NCBI RefSeq assembly: GCF_947503385.1 | Contig: NZ_CANNDO010000001.1 | Span: 1-64,000, forward strand | Source: an uncultured Tateyamaria sp. | GTDB lineage: Bacteria; Pseudomonadota; Alphaproteobacteria; Rhodobacterales; Rhodobacteraceae | Length of the DNA: 64,000 nt | Direction of reading: 5' to 3' | Shown: piece by piece, positions 9,255 through 19,029 of the stretch | How the letters are laid out: each line of letters begins with the position of its first letter | How positions within the stretch are numbered: the first letter of the stretch is position 1 | Program-made: the position numbers and the translations under genes | The notes under the pieces: model-generated | Told to the model about the DNA's origin: nothing | Seen by the model: only the letters and a program-made list of their open reading frames with translations | Databases searched by the model: none

Positions 9255-9417
9255 GGTCTGTCTCTCCCTGTGGGGCGTGTCGTTTCGTGATGAGACATAT
9301 GTGGACTGATCGGTTCCAAATAGAAACCCCGCTCACGCAGCGCTGATCAGGCGGCGCGGTTTTGTAACATTTGGGGCAGGTGGTGACGGTCAACAGCGCC
9401 GCAGCGGGCGGCAATTG

Positions 9418-10323
9418 TTACAGGTTAAAGACCCGCGCAGGGTGCAGTTCACCGGCCTTGTAACGACCCACGGCCACCGGAACACCGTCCAGTGAGGCCC
9501 ACGCCTCGTCCCCGTATTCCACGTCGCTGGCCAACACCATACCGGGATTGCCGTTGCGCATCCGCACGGCCCCTTCGGGTGTGGCGCGCAGTTCGGGCAG
9601 ATCGGCAAGGCCTTCGGCAACGGGACGCAGATGGGTGTCCAGCGCGGGACTGTGTGCCATGTCTTCGATCTGGTCGTAGGTGAGGCCGTCGGACGCCTCG
9701 AACGGACCGGACCAGATGCGGCGAAGGCGCAACACATGCCCATAGCATCCCAGCGCAGCCCCCAGATCACGCGCAATCGACCGGACATAGCCGCCTTTGC
9801 CGCAGACCATCTCAAGTTCGACATGATCGGGGTCGGGGCGGTCGGTCATCACCAGTTCCTCGACCCAAAGCGGACGGGCCGCGATCTCGACCTCTTCGCC
9901 ATCGCGGGCCAACTTGTAGGCGCGTTGACCGCCGATCTTGACGGCGGAGAACTTTGGCGGGACCTGCTGGATGTCGCCCACAAACGCGCCAAGCGCGGCC
10001 TTGATTTGCGCATCCGTCGGGCGGATTTCAGAGGCGGCGATGATTTCGCCTTCGGCATCGTCGGTATTGGTGGCTTGCCCCAAGCGCACGGTGAACCGAT
10101 ACGCCTTGAGCGCATCCGTGACATACGGAACCGTCTTGGTGGCCTCACCCAGCGCCACAGCCAATACACCGGTGGCCTCGGGGTCCAGCGTCCCTGCGTG
10201 CCCTGCCTTTTTGGCCTGTAGTGCCCAACGCACCTTGTTCACCACCGCCGTGGAGGTCAGGCCAGCGGGTTTGTCCACCACCAGCCAACCAGAGATATCG
10301 CGTCCTTTGCGGGAGCGGCCCAT
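9418..10323 (-). CDS. truB: tRNA pseudouridine(55) synthase
   Basis: 301 residues. The TruB catalytic motif [14 protein letters not shown] holds the nucleophilic Asp near residue 46. Further family segments are [36 protein letters not shown] and [11 protein letters not shown]. It forms pseudouridine at position 55 in the T-loop of tRNAs. It lies downstream of rbfA and a DUF2233 gene in the same direction; truB near rbfA is a very common bacterial arrangement. Confidence 0.95.
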   Translation of the reverse strand: MGRSRKGRDISGWLVVDKPAGLTSTAVVNKVRWALQAKKAGHAGTLDPEATGVLAVALGEATKTVPYVTDALKAYRFTVRLGQATNTDDAEGEIIAASEIRPTDAQIKAALGAFVGDIQQVPPKFSAVKIGGQRAYKLARDGEEVEIAARPLWVEELVMTDRPDPDHVELEMVCGKGGYVRSIARDLGAALGCYGHVLRLRRIWSGPFEASDGLTYDQIEDMAHSPALDTHLRPVAEGLADLPELRATPEGAVRMRNGNPGMVLASDVEYGDEAWASLDGVPVAVGRYKAGELHPARVFNL

Positions 10324-10382
10324 GCCATGCCACCTGTCGTTGCTTGCAAGGCCCGCCGCCTATCGCGGGCCATGCGCCCTTG

Positions 10383-11111
10383 TCAATCGGCGGGCGTCAC
10401 GGTGCCAATGATCGGCCCAAGCGAAAAGCCAAAATCGCTGCGGTCGAGATCCGGCGCATAAAGCCGGGAGATATTGCCGTCGAGGAACAGCGCATTGGGC
10501 AGATCAAGGTGATCGCGAAAAAGCGAGCCGAACTCGTGGAACGTCACTGCATTATTTGAAATCGCAAATACCGCGCGTTGGCCGTCTGGCGTGGTGCCAA
10601 CCCCGTTGCGCACATAGCGCGAGGTGCTGTCGACCAGAAACCGGGGATGCAATGCGCCATCGATCACCAGCATTGGACCGGACTGTGTCGCGTAGGCACA
10701 ATCTGGCGCCGTTTCGACAAAACGCAGGGTCTCAAAGACGTCCGCCCGCCCATCGCGAAGGCACAGCACCCCATTCGGCAGCAGACCAAAATTGCCGGGC
10801 CCCGCGTTCGGGATCACGCGCATGACCTCTTTGCCATCCTCGACATAGTGCCCCACGGGCGCGCGGTCGTCGTGATACATGCCCGCGTTCATCGCAAATC
10901 CAAGACGCGCACCATCCGCGCGCAAGTTGCGGTCGATCGCGCTGAACTGCCCATAAGGCGCGCCGTCGTCGTCATAGAGGAACAGCCGAAGCTCTTCTTG
11001 TGCAGGCAGCACGGTGCACAGCGTATAGCTGTTGCCCTCATAGCGGACGTCCTCGCAGGTCGCCGCCAGCGCGGGCGTCGCCCAGAGCAACAGCGCCGCA
11101 AGCAACCGCAT
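10383..11111 (-). CDS. Secreted phosphodiester-glycosidase-like (DUF2233/NAGPA domain) protein
   Basis: 242 residues. A signal peptide ([17 protein letters not shown]) is followed by one NAGPA-like domain. Recognisable segments are GFAMNAGMYHDDRAPVGHYV, NFGLLPNGVLC, ATQSGPMLVIDG, and VFAISNNAVTFHEFG, ending FLDGNISRLYAP. The family hydrolyses phosphodiester-linked sugars in eukaryotes; the bacterial substrate is unknown. It probably acts in the periplasm. The ATG overlaps the rbfA stop as ATGA, so it is co-transcribed with rbfA, although no functional link is obvious. Confidence 0.8.
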   Translation of the reverse strand: MRLLAALLLWATPALAATCEDVRYEGNSYTLCTVLPAQEELRLFLYDDDGAPYGQFSAIDRNLRADGARLGFAMNAGMYHDDRAPVGHYVEDGKEVMRVIPNAGPGNFGLLPNGVLCLRDGRADVFETLRFVETAPDCAYATQSGPMLVIDGALHPRFLVDSTSRYVRNGVGTTPDGQRAVFAISNNAVTFHEFGSLFRDHLDLPNALFLDGNISRLYAPDLDRSDFGFSLGPIIGTVTPAD

Positions 11112-11536
11112 CAGTCCTGCGTATCCCGGGACACGTCTTCGTCGCGCGCCACATCCTCTCGCACGACATCCTGTTCAAACAAGCGCCGCGTGTCGTCCAT
11201 GCGGTCGAATGTCTGATCCAGTTGAAAGCGCAGATCGGGCGCGAATTTCAGCGTCAGCTTTTTGGACACCGCACGGCGCAGCTCGCCCTTGTTGCGCGCC
11301 AGCAGCTTGAGCACATCGTCCTGCCCTTCGCCGCCTAGGGGTAGCACATAGGCCGTCGCGATCTTGAGATCGGGGGACGTACGCACCTCACCCACTGTGA
11401 TCGACATGCGATTGAGGTCGGGGTCGTGCACGTCGCCACGCGCCAGCACATCGGCCAGCGTGCGCCGGATCAGTTCGCCCACGCGCAACTGCCGCTGAGA
11501 GGGGCCGGGCCCGTCATGAAACTTGTTCTTTGCCAT
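11111..11536 (-). CDS. rbfA: Ribosome-binding factor A
   Basis: About 141 residues. The N-terminus [20 protein letters not shown] is typical of alphaproteobacterial RbfA. The KH-like core includes [38 protein letters not shown] and [19 protein letters not shown]; the C-terminal tail is acidic. RbfA binds the 30S subunit and helps mature the 16S 5' end. The start at 11536 matches the usual MAKN; an ATG three codons upstream (11545) has a comparable ribosome site and cannot be excluded. Divergent from dapB with an 86-bp gap. Confidence 0.93.
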   Translation of the reverse strand: MAKNKFHDGPGPSQRQLRVGELIRRTLADVLARGDVHDPDLNRMSITVGEVRTSPDLKIATAYVLPLGGEGQDDVLKLLARNKGELRRAVSKKLTLKFAPDLRFQLDQTFDRMDDTRRLFEQDVVREDVARDEDVSRDTQD

Positions 11537-11622
11537 CGCCCCCATCTAAGCAGTCCCCTGCCCTTTGCCAAGCAAAGCGTGGCACGCTAGGACAGCGAAA
11601 CATCGCCAAGAGGAAGACGCAC

Positions 11623-12438
11623 ATGTCAGACGGGATCGGGATCGTGGTGGCCGGAGCATCGGGCCGCATGGGACAAATGTTGATCGAGACGATCACCGCC
11701 AGCGACGCGGCTCATCTGGTGGGCGTGCTGGAACGGCCCGGCCACGACTGGATCGGCCGCGATCTGGGTGAGGTGCTGGGTGGCAAGCCATCGGGCGTGA
11801 TGGTCTATGACGACGCGCTAGAGCCAATGGCGCGGGCGCAGGCGGTGATCGACTTTACCGCACCAGAGGCCACCATCGCGCTGAGCCATGTGGCCGCGCA
11901 GGCCCGCGCCGTGCATGTGATCGGCACCACCGGCATGACTGACGATGAGATTGCAGCGCTTGAACCCGCGTCGCGCCACTGTGCCATTGTGCGCGCTGGC
12001 AACATGAGTTTGGGCGTGAACCTGTTGGTGCAGCTGACAAAACGCGTCGCCGCCGCTCTGGACGAGGATTTCGACATCGAAGTGATCGAGGCGCACCACC
12101 ACCACAAGGTCGATGCCCCGTCGGGCACGGCGTTGATGCTGGGAGAGGCCGCAGCAGAGGCGCGCGGGGTCAAGTTGTCGGATGTCCGCGATTCGGGGCG
12201 CGACGGGATCACCGGCGCGCGCAATCGCGGCCACATTGGCTTTACCGCGATCCGCGGTGGCGACATCGTGGGCGAGCATGACGTCTTGTTCGCGGCCCCC
12301 GGCGAGCGCATCGTGCTGCGCCATCTGGCAACGGATCGCGGGATCTTTGCCAGGGGCGCGCTCAAGGCGGCGCTCTGGGCGCAGGGCAAGGCGCCGGGTC
12401 AATATGATATGGTCGATGTGCTGGGCTTGCGCGATTAA
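11623..12438 (+). CDS. dapB: 4-hydroxy-tetrahydrodipicolinate reductase
   Basis: 271 residues. The NAD(P)-binding loop reads [13 protein letters not shown] at the N-terminus. The DapB signature [16 protein letters not shown] carries the catalytic His and Lys, and [18 protein letters not shown] follows. It makes tetrahydrodipicolinate for lysine and meso-diaminopimelate synthesis. The ATG at 11623 has AGAGGAAG upstream; the longer open frame to 11530 has no conserved residues. Confidence 0.96.
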   Translation: MSDGIGIVVAGASGRMGQMLIETITASDAAHLVGVLERPGHDWIGRDLGEVLGGKPSGVMVYDDALEPMARAQAVIDFTAPEATIALSHVAAQARAVHVIGTTGMTDDEIAALEPASRHCAIVRAGNMSLGVNLLVQLTKRVAAALDEDFDIEVIEAHHHHKVDAPSGTALMLGEAAAEARGVKLSDVRDSGRDGITGARNRGHIGFTAIRGGDIVGEHDVLFAAPGERIVLRHLATDRGIFARGALKAALWAQGKAPGQYDMVDVLGLRD

Positions 12439-12546
12439 CGCGGCGTTCACCTGCCGCAGAATGTCCTTTTTTTGACCCAACGGGTGAACCGATCTGCTGC
12501 TATCCACGTAGCTGTATTGAGTATCTGGTTCAAAGGGGTTGAACAC

Positions 12547-12903
12547 ATGCGTCTGTTCGTTGCCGCAATCGCTGCTGCCATGGCAGTGTCCACACCTGCG
12601 CTGGCCGATCTGAAAAAGGTCGAAAGCCAGCAGGAATTCGTCACATTGGTGAAGAACAAGACACTGACGCGCCCCCTCATCAAGTTGCAGGTGTCACCTG
12701 ATGGTCGCATCGCGGGCCGCGGCGCGCGTTGGGATGTCGAAGGGTCATGGTCGTGGCAGGACGGCTATTTCTGCCGTGACCTGTTCTGGGGCGGAGATGC
12801 GCTGGGGTATAATTGTCAGGAAGTGCAGGCAACGCCCGATGGCCGGATCAAGTTCACATCTGACAGGGGTGCGGGCGATAGTGCAATGTTCCGCCTGCGC
12901 TGA
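12547..12903 (+). CDS. Small exported protein of unknown function
   Basis: 118 residues. A cleavable signal peptide (MRLFVAAIAAAMAVSTPALA) leads to a compact domain. This has DGRIAGRGARWDVEGSWSWQ, a pair of cysteines in FCRDLFWGG and GYNCQEVQ that could form a periplasmic disulfide, and a C-terminal GAGDSAMFRLR. The ATG at 12547 is chosen because it opens the signal peptide. I have seen relatives labelled dihydrodipicolinate reductase, apparently because of the neighbouring dapB; nothing in this sequence supports that. Confidence 0.7.
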   Translation: MRLFVAAIAAAMAVSTPALADLKKVESQQEFVTLVKNKTLTRPLIKLQVSPDGRIAGRGARWDVEGSWSWQDGYFCRDLFWGGDALGYNCQEVQATPDGRIKFTSDRGAGDSAMFRLR

Positions 12904-12915
12904 ACGCCCCTGCGG

Positions 12916-13110
12916 TCAAAAGTCGATCGCGAGTCCCTTTTTCTCCCAATCGCCATAACGCACAGGCTCGGGCCCATCGCGGCCACCAAGCTCTGTGGGC
13001 AACGACAGCTCTTCTTTGGCCTTGCGGCGTGCTGCGGCCTCGGCCAGCGCGCGCTTCGCAGCGGGCGGCAGATCGGGGGTTTCGGCGTTGTCGGTCTTTT
13101 CCGTTGTCAT
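12916..13110 (-). CDS. Succinate dehydrogenase assembly factor 4 homologue (DUF1674)
   Basis: 64 residues. The C-terminus GGRDGPEPVRYGDWEKKG followed by LAIDF is the diagnostic DUF1674/SdhAF4 motif. The N-terminal half is charged and helical (AAKRALAEAAARRKAKEEL). In mitochondria and some bacteria such proteins bind flavinylated SdhA and help it assemble with SdhB. The ATG at 13110 has AGGGGG upstream; the longer frame to 13206 overlaps the divergent rsmB start region and is unlikely. Confidence 0.85.
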   Translation of the reverse strand: MTTEKTDNAETPDLPPAAKRALAEAAARRKAKEELSLPTELGGRDGPEPVRYGDWEKKGLAIDF

Positions 13111-13171
13111 ACCCCCTGATATACGGCGCGCCTTGGCTCCGGCAAGCGGGCCCGACTGGAAAGAATGACGC

Positions 13172-14467
13172 ATGAGCAAACCCGCCCCATCCGGCCCGCG
13201 TGACATCGGCGTGCCTGCGCGCCGCAGCGCGATCTACCTGCTTGATCAGATCATGGGTGAGGGCAAGCTGATGGCAGAACTGTTGGCCTCTGGCACACTG
13301 GACCGGCTGGAACCTGACGACCGCGCCCGCGCGCAACGGTTGGCGACGGAAACGCTGCGCGGCCTCGAACGGGCCGACCGCATTCTGCAAAGACACCTGC
13401 AAAAGCCGCCGCCCCTGCACGTGCGCAATGCGCTGCGCGTCGGCACCGTGGAACTGTGTCAGGGCGAGGCCGCGCACGGCGTGGTCAACGCCATGGTCAG
13501 CATCGTGGGCAAGCACAAGCGCTACGGTACGCTCAAAGGGCTGACAAATGCGGTGCTGCGCAAGGTAACCGACAGTGGGCCGGAGCAATGGGCGACGCTG
13601 CGCGTGCCGCGTTTGCCGAAATGGCTGCGGGGTCCCTTGGTGACCGCGTGGGGGCCAGAGGTCATGGCGGGCATTGAGGCTGCACATTTCGCCGGGGCAC
13701 CGCTCGACTTGACCGCGCAAAGCGATGCGGACGCCGTCGCGGCACAGGTGGGCGGCACGGTCCTGCCCACAGGATCGGTCCGTTTGAATGCCCCGTCACA
13801 AGTGTCGGCCCTGCCCGGCTTCAACAGTGGCGATTGGTGGGTGCAGGACGCCGCCGCCGCGATACCCGCCCGCATCCTCGCGCCGCAACGCGGGGAGAAG
13901 GTGCTGGACCTGTGCGCGGCTCCGGGCGGCAAAACGCTGCAACTGGCTGCCGCGGGGGCGGATGTAACTGCGCTCGACATCTCCGAAGGACGGATGGAGC
14001 GAGTGCGTCAGAACCTGATCCGCACCAAATTGACCGCCGAAGTGGTGGTGCAGGACGCGCTGGAGGCGACAGGTCAGTATGACGCCATCTTGCTTGACGC
14101 GCCCTGTTCGGCCACAGGCACGATGCGCCGCCACCCCGACCTGCCCTATGCCAAGGACGGGTCGGAATTCGCCCAGCTTATCGCGTTGCAGGCGCAGATG
14201 ATCGACCATGCGGTCACCCTGCTGAAACCCGGCGGGCGCATGGTCTTTTGCACCTGCTCGCTTTTGCCGGACGAGGGCGAGGTACAGGCCGAAGAGGCGT
14301 TGGAGCGCCATAAAACCCTGAGCATCGAACGCACCGCACTGGACCGTCCCGGCATCGATCCCGCATGGATCACCGAAGAAGGCGGGCTGCGCCTGCGCCC
14401 CGACCACTGGTCCGATTTGGGGGGGATGGACGGGTTCTATATCGCGATGCTGCGCAAGGCGGGCTGA
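13172..14467 (+). CDS. rsmB: 16S rRNA m5C methyltransferase (RsmB/NOP2 family)
   Basis: 431 residues. An N-terminal NusB-like helical domain covers roughly residues 15-140. The SAM-dependent domain has LDLCAAPGGKTLQL (SAM loop), LDAPCSATGTMRRHPD (Pro-Cys motif IV) and CTCSLLPDEGE (motif VI with the catalytic Cys). It methylates a cytosine of 16S rRNA in the small-subunit head. The start at 13172 is divergent from the small DUF1674 gene. A heparinase-family gene and purH follow in the same direction. Confidence 0.93.
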   Translation: MSKPAPSGPRDIGVPARRSAIYLLDQIMGEGKLMAELLASGTLDRLEPDDRARAQRLATETLRGLERADRILQRHLQKPPPLHVRNALRVGTVELCQGEAAHGVVNAMVSIVGKHKRYGTLKGLTNAVLRKVTDSGPEQWATLRVPRLPKWLRGPLVTAWGPEVMAGIEAAHFAGAPLDLTAQSDADAVAAQVGGTVLPTGSVRLNAPSQVSALPGFNSGDWWVQDAAAAIPARILAPQRGEKVLDLCAAPGGKTLQLAAAGADVTALDISEGRMERVRQNLIRTKLTAEVVVQDALEATGQYDAILLDAPCSATGTMRRHPDLPYAKDGSEFAQLIALQAQMIDHAVTLLKPGGRMVFCTCSLLPDEGEVQAEEALERHKTLSIERTALDRPGIDPAWITEEGGLRLRPDHWSDLGGMDGFYIAMLRKAG

Positions 14468-14542
14468 GAAGGCGTGACTTGATCCGGGGCGCACGCTAGA
14501 GTGCCGCGAAAAGCGCCACCAAGACGCATTGAGGCAGTGTCG

Positions 14543-16291
14543 ATGTCCACCCGCTCCGGGTTTGCCGCCCGCAAAGCCAGGTTTCTGAACCGTTGGCACG
14601 CCCGCCGCGCGACCAAAGCGCCGGCGGCCACGGCATTTATTTCAGCACCCGAACCGCGCACCATCGGCAGTTTCGCCAAGGGGCGGCAATTGGTGGCCGG
14701 AAACTACCTGTTTGCAGGCGCTTTGATCGAAGCAAAGGGCAGTGTGATCTGGGATGTGTCTGCCCCGGACCGCGCCTATACCAATGCGATTCATGGGTTC
14801 TCGTGGATGGATGACCTTGCCGCCGTGGGGGACCCATCGACGCGCGCGCTGGCGCAAGAGTGGCTCTGGGCGTGGATTGATCGGTTTGGGCGTGGCAATG
14901 GACCGGGCTGGACGCCGGACCTGACGGGGCGACGCCTGATCCGTTGGATCAACCACGCGTTGTTCGTGCTGCGTGGGCAGGAATCCGCGCAGACCGACGC
15001 GTTCTTTCAATCGCTGGCGCAACAGACCCGGTTCCTGTCGCGCCGGTGGCACGCCGCAGCGCCCGGCCTGCCACGGTTCGAGGCGCTGACCGGGCTGGTC
15101 TATGCGGGCCTGTCGCTGGAGGGGCTTGAGGATTTGGCACAACCCGCCATCGCGGCCCTTGCGCAGGAATGTGCCCGACAGATCGACGCCCAAGGCGGCC
15201 TGCCCACCCGCAACCCCGAAGAGTTGCTGGAGGTGTTCACCCTGCTGACATGGGCGTCCGCAGCGTTGAACGACGTGGGCAAAGCGACACCCGCCGCGCA
15301 TCTGGCCGCCATTGAACGGATCGCCCCGACATTGCGGACGCTGCGCCATGCGGATGGCAGCCTCGCCCGGTTCCACGGGGGTGGGCGCGGGCAGGAAGGG
15401 TGGCTGGATCACGCGTTGGCCGCATCCGGCATCAAGAGCAGCGCGCCGGATGGGCTGTCCATGGGCTTTGCCCGGCTAAGCGCGGGACGGACATCCGTGA
15501 TCATCGACGCCGAAAAACCACCCAAACCCGAGGCAAGTTTCAATGCGCACGCCTCGACACTTGCGTTCGAGCTGACATCCGGGCGGCGGCCCTTGATCGT
15601 CAACTGCGGATCGGGGGCCAGTTTCGGCGCCGATTGGCGGCGCGCAGGCCGTGCCACGCCGTCGCATTCGACCCTGTGCCTTGACGGCTATTCCAGTGCC
15701 CGGCTAGGCCCCGCTGAACGACGCACCGCGCGCGAAGCCTTGGTGGATACGCCGACCCACGTGCCGATTGAGGTGAGCCATGCCCCGGACGGATTGCGGT
15801 TTCAGGGTGGCCATGACGGCTATATCAAGACGCACGGGCTGACCCATGCACGCCAGTTGGAAATGACGTTCGACGGGCGCGGGATGGCGGGCGAGGATAT
15901 CCTGCTGGCCATGGAGGACGCCGAAAAACGGCTTTTTGACCGGGCGATGGACGCCCACAAGCTGGCCGGTATTCCGTTCGACATCCGGTTCCACCTGCAC
16001 CCCGAAGTGGACGCGGAGGTCGACCTTGGCGGCGCGGCTGTGTCCATGGCGCTCAAGAGCGGTGAGATCTGGGTGTTCCGCCATGATGGCACGCAATCGC
16101 TGGAGTTGTTGCCAAGCGTTTTTCTGGAGAAAGGCCGCCTGAAACCCCGCGGCGCATTGCAGATCGTGCTGTCCGGGCGCGCGCTCAGCTATGCGACGCG
16201 GGTGCGCTGGTCCTTGTCCAAGGCGCAGGAAACTGCCATTGGCATCCGCGACCTAGCCCGCGAAGAGCCGGGCCATGTATTCGAAGACTAG
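14543..16291 (+). CDS. Heparinase II/III family protein
   Basis: About 582 residues. The N-terminal half is an alpha-helical toroid-like domain. The C-terminal half is a beta-rich heparinase II/III-like domain beginning around FARLSAGRTSVIIDAE, with FNAHASTLAFELTSG, the region HSTLCLDGYSSARLG, and DGYIKTHGLTHARQLEM. Known relatives cleave acidic polysaccharides; the substrate here is not predictable. No clear signal peptide is seen. The MSTRSGFAARK start at 14543 is preferred. The order rsmB-heparinase-purH recurs in this bacterial family. Confidence 0.85.
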   Translation: MSTRSGFAARKARFLNRWHARRATKAPAATAFISAPEPRTIGSFAKGRQLVAGNYLFAGALIEAKGSVIWDVSAPDRAYTNAIHGFSWMDDLAAVGDPSTRALAQEWLWAWIDRFGRGNGPGWTPDLTGRRLIRWINHALFVLRGQESAQTDAFFQSLAQQTRFLSRRWHAAAPGLPRFEALTGLVYAGLSLEGLEDLAQPAIAALAQECARQIDAQGGLPTRNPEELLEVFTLLTWASAALNDVGKATPAAHLAAIERIAPTLRTLRHADGSLARFHGGGRGQEGWLDHALAASGIKSSAPDGLSMGFARLSAGRTSVIIDAEKPPKPEASFNAHASTLAFELTSGRRPLIVNCGSGASFGADWRRAGRATPSHSTLCLDGYSSARLGPAERRTAREALVDTPTHVPIEVSHAPDGLRFQGGHDGYIKTHGLTHARQLEMTFDGRGMAGEDILLAMEDAEKRLFDRAMDAHKLAGIPFDIRFHLHPEVDAEVDLGGAAVSMALKSGEIWVFRHDGTQSLELLPSVFLEKGRLKPRGALQIVLSGRALSYATRVRWSLSKAQETAIGIRDLAREEPGHVFED

Positions 16292-16303
16292 GACCTGCTG
16301 CCC

Positions 16304-17887
16304 ATGACCAACCTTGCCCCGCTGCGCCGCGCGCTGATTTCCGTTTCTGACAAGACCGGCCTTGTGGAATTTGCCACGGCGCTGGCCGGGCACGGGGTGG
16401 CATTGCTCAGCACCGGTGGGACCGCGCGGAGCCTGCGGGACGCCGGGCTTGAGGTGCAGGACGTGAGCGATGCGACCGGGTTCCCCGAGATGATGGATGG
16501 CCGGGTCAAGACGCTGCACCCCGTGGTGCATGGCGGTCTGCTGGCGCTGCGCGACAATGCCGAACATGTGGCCGCGATGGAGACCCATGACATTGCTCCA
16601 ATCGATCTGGTTGTGGTGAACCTCTATCCATTCGAAGAGACCGTGGCCAAGGGCGCAGCCTATGACGAGGTGATCGAGAATATCGACATCGGCGGGCCTG
16701 CGATGATCCGCTCGGCCGCAAAGAACCATGGTGATGTGACCGTCGTGGTGGACGTGGAGGATTATGGCGTTGTGCTGGATGCGCTCGACGCGCATGGCGG
16801 GCAGACGCCCTATGCGCTGCGCCAGCGGTTGGCGCAAACGGCCTATGCCCGGACGGCGGCTTATGACACCGCCGTGAGCACGTGGATGGCCGCGCAGGTC
16901 GACGGCACGCCGCGCCGCCGGACCTTTGGCGGTGCGCTTGCGCAAGAGTTGCGCTATGGCGAGAACCCGCATCAGGCGGCGGCGTTTTACACCGACGGCT
17001 CGGCCCGGCCCGGGGTCGCGACAGCGACCCAGCATCAGGGCAAGGCGCTGAGCTACAACAACATCAACGACACGGATGCCGCGTTTGAGTTGATCAGCGA
17101 GTTCGCTGGGAGCGGCCCGGCATGTGCGATCATCAAACACGCCAACCCCTGCGGCGTGGCCACAGGCGCCACGCTAAAAGAGGCCTATGGCCGCGCGTTC
17201 GACTGCGACCGGACCAGTGCCTTTGGTGGGATCATCGCACTGAACCAGCCGCTGGACGAAGAAACCGCGCGCGAGATCACAGGGATTTTCACCGAAGTTG
17301 TGATCGCACCCGGGGCCAGCGACGCAGCCGTGAGTATTTTTAAAGAGAAGAAGAACCTGCGATTGCTCACCACGGAGGGTCTGGCGGATGCGGCCGTGGC
17401 CGCTCTGGCGATCAAGCAGGTCGCCGGTGGGTTTCTTGTGCAGGACAAGGATGTGGGGCGCCTGTCCCGCGACGATTTGAAAGTGGTGACGCAGCGCGCG
17501 CCATCAGACGCAGAGATGACCGATCTTCTGTTTGCGTGGACTGTGGCCAAACATGTCAAATCCAACGCGATCATCTACGTCAAAGACGGCGCAACCGTCG
17601 GTGTGGGTGCGGGACAGATGAGCCGTCTCGACAGTTCGACAATCGCCGCAACCAAAGCGACGCGCATGGCTGCTGATCTGGGCCTGCCCGAGACCCCTGC
17701 CAAGGGGTCGGTGGTGGCGTCAGATGCGTTTTTTCCATTTCCGGACGGTTTGCTGGCCGCAGCGGAGGCCGGGGCAACCGCCGTTATCCAGCCGGGCGGA
17801 TCAATGCGGGACGACGCGGTGATCGCAGCCGCAGACGAGGCGGGACTGGCCATGGTCTTTACCAACATGCGCCATTTCCGGCATTAG
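16304..17887 (+). CDS. purH: Bifunctional AICAR formyltransferase / IMP cyclohydrolase
   Basis: 527 residues, the standard PurH length. The N-terminal IMP cyclohydrolase (MGS-like) domain has [32 protein letters not shown] and [16 protein letters not shown]. The C-terminal transformylase has [13 protein letters not shown], the catalytic region [12 protein letters not shown], and [10 protein letters not shown] with a C-terminal TNMRHFRH. It carries out the last two steps of de novo IMP synthesis. Confidence 0.97.
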   Translation: MTNLAPLRRALISVSDKTGLVEFATALAGHGVALLSTGGTARSLRDAGLEVQDVSDATGFPEMMDGRVKTLHPVVHGGLLALRDNAEHVAAMETHDIAPIDLVVVNLYPFEETVAKGAAYDEVIENIDIGGPAMIRSAAKNHGDVTVVVDVEDYGVVLDALDAHGGQTPYALRQRLAQTAYARTAAYDTAVSTWMAAQVDGTPRRRTFGGALAQELRYGENPHQAAAFYTDGSARPGVATATQHQGKALSYNNINDTDAAFELISEFAGSGPACAIIKHANPCGVATGATLKEAYGRAFDCDRTSAFGGIIALNQPLDEETAREITGIFTEVVIAPGASDAAVSIFKEKKNLRLLTTEGLADAAVAALAIKQVAGGFLVQDKDVGRLSRDDLKVVTQRAPSDAEMTDLLFAWTVAKHVKSNAIIYVKDGATVGVGAGQMSRLDSSTIAATKATRMAADLGLPETPAKGSVVASDAFFPFPDGLLAAAEAGATAVIQPGGSMRDDAVIAAADEAGLAMVFTNMRHFRH

Positions 17888-17894
17888 GGGCGCC

Positions 17895-18368
17895 ATGCAG
17901 CTTTTGTGGATCAGCACTGTTCTGGCCTTTGGCGTCGACCAGATCTCCAAATATCTGGTGATCCATGTGTTGGGCGTGTCGCCCTTCAAATCCATTGATG
18001 TGCTGCCGCCGCTGGTGCGGTTCATCTATGGCGAAAACCGTGGCATCAACTTTGGCCTTGGCTATGGCATTCCGGTCTGGTCGCTGATCGCTGTGGCCAT
18101 GCTGATCTGTGCGCTGGTGCTGTGGTGGATCACGCGCCATCGGCAGTCGCGGCTGGCCTATCTGAGCGCCGGTCTGCTGGTGGGCGGGGCGCTGGCCAAC
18201 GTGTTGGACCGGCTGATCTATGGCTATGTGCTCGATTTTCTCAACATGTCGTGTTGCGGGATCGACAATCCATTTGTGTTCAACGTTGCGGATATCTTTA
18301 TTTTTGTTGGTGCGTTTGGCCTCGTTTTCTTTGCCAAGGATGGCAAGGGGCAGAAAAAGGGTGCGTGA
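17895..18368 (+). CDS. lspA: Lipoprotein signal peptidase (signal peptidase II)
   Basis: 157 residues with four predicted membrane segments. The motifs are FGVDQISKYLV near the N-terminus, GENRGINFGLGYG, GGALANVLDRL carrying one catalytic Asp, and FNVADIFIFVG carrying the other. It removes the signal peptide from diacylated prolipoproteins, including the BamF-like lipoprotein encoded next. It begins seven bases after purH, so it is probably in the same transcript. Confidence 0.95.
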   Translation: MQLLWISTVLAFGVDQISKYLVIHVLGVSPFKSIDVLPPLVRFIYGENRGINFGLGYGIPVWSLIAVAMLICALVLWWITRHRQSRLAYLSAGLLVGGALANVLDRLIYGYVLDFLNMSCCGIDNPFVFNVADIFIFVGAFGLVFFAKDGKGQKKGA

Positions 18369-18419
18369 CATGATACGCCAAGCTGCGATAATGCGGGCCA
18401 AAGACGAAGAGGAATGGAC

Positions 18420-18935
18420 ATGCGGCTGATCGCCTGCGCCCTTGCGGCGGTGACCCTGCTGAGCGCCTGTGGCGAACCGAACCTGCGCAATCTGCGCAGT
18501 CAGGGTGACGGTCCGGACGATTTTACCATCGTTCCTGCCAAGCCGCTTGCCGAACCCGAAAGCTACACTGCCCTGCCTGCGCCCACGCCCGGCGGGTTCA
18601 ACCGCACCGATCAGCGCCCGTTGGAGGATGCCGTGGCCGCCTTGGGCGGGCAGGCCACCTCGCCCAATGCCGCAGTGCCCGGCAATGATGCAGCTCTTGT
18701 CAATCACGCCAGCCGCTTTGGCCGGGAAGCAGGCATTCGCGCGACCCTCGCCGAAGCGGATCAAAAGTTCCGCGACCGTCAGCGCCGGCTGACCAATATC
18801 CGCATCTTCCGCGAAGACATCTATGCGCAGGTCTATCGCCGCCAATCCCTTGATCCGGCGCGCGTGGCCGAACAGTACCGCCGAGCAGGTATCCCGACAC
18901 CATCGGCCCCACCGTCACGTCGGCGGCGGCGCTGA
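18420..18935 (+). CDS. bamF: BamF-like lipoprotein (DUF3035)
   Basis: 171 residues. A lipoprotein signal peptide ends in the lipobox LLSAC, so the mature protein starts at Cys near residue 17. The mature part begins GEPNLRNLRSQGDGPDDFTI, the usual DUF3035 opening, and ends in an Arg-rich tail. In alphaproteobacteria DUF3035 proteins have been described as a beta-barrel assembly (BAM) complex subunit. The ATG at 18420 is chosen because GAGGA sits about seven bases upstream. It lies just after lspA and before a periplasmic peptidase pair. Confidence 0.8.
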   Translation: MRLIACALAAVTLLSACGEPNLRNLRSQGDGPDDFTIVPAKPLAEPESYTALPAPTPGGFNRTDQRPLEDAVAALGGQATSPNAAVPGNDAALVNHASRFGREAGIRATLAEADQKFRDRQRRLTNIRIFREDIYAQVYRRQSLDPARVAEQYRRAGIPTPSAPPSRRRRR

Positions 18936-19029
18936 CGCGGCCCATTCTCACGAAACTGCCAGCACCGCTTGAACCCGGGGCGGGCCGCCGTATTTCGTAC
19001 TGCAACCGACACGAATGTCAGGACATGCC

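Noticed and set aside
12547-12903. Naming the small exported protein dihydrodipicolinate reductase
   Set aside because: It has a signal peptide and no DapB motif; such a name would be carried over from the neighbouring dapB.
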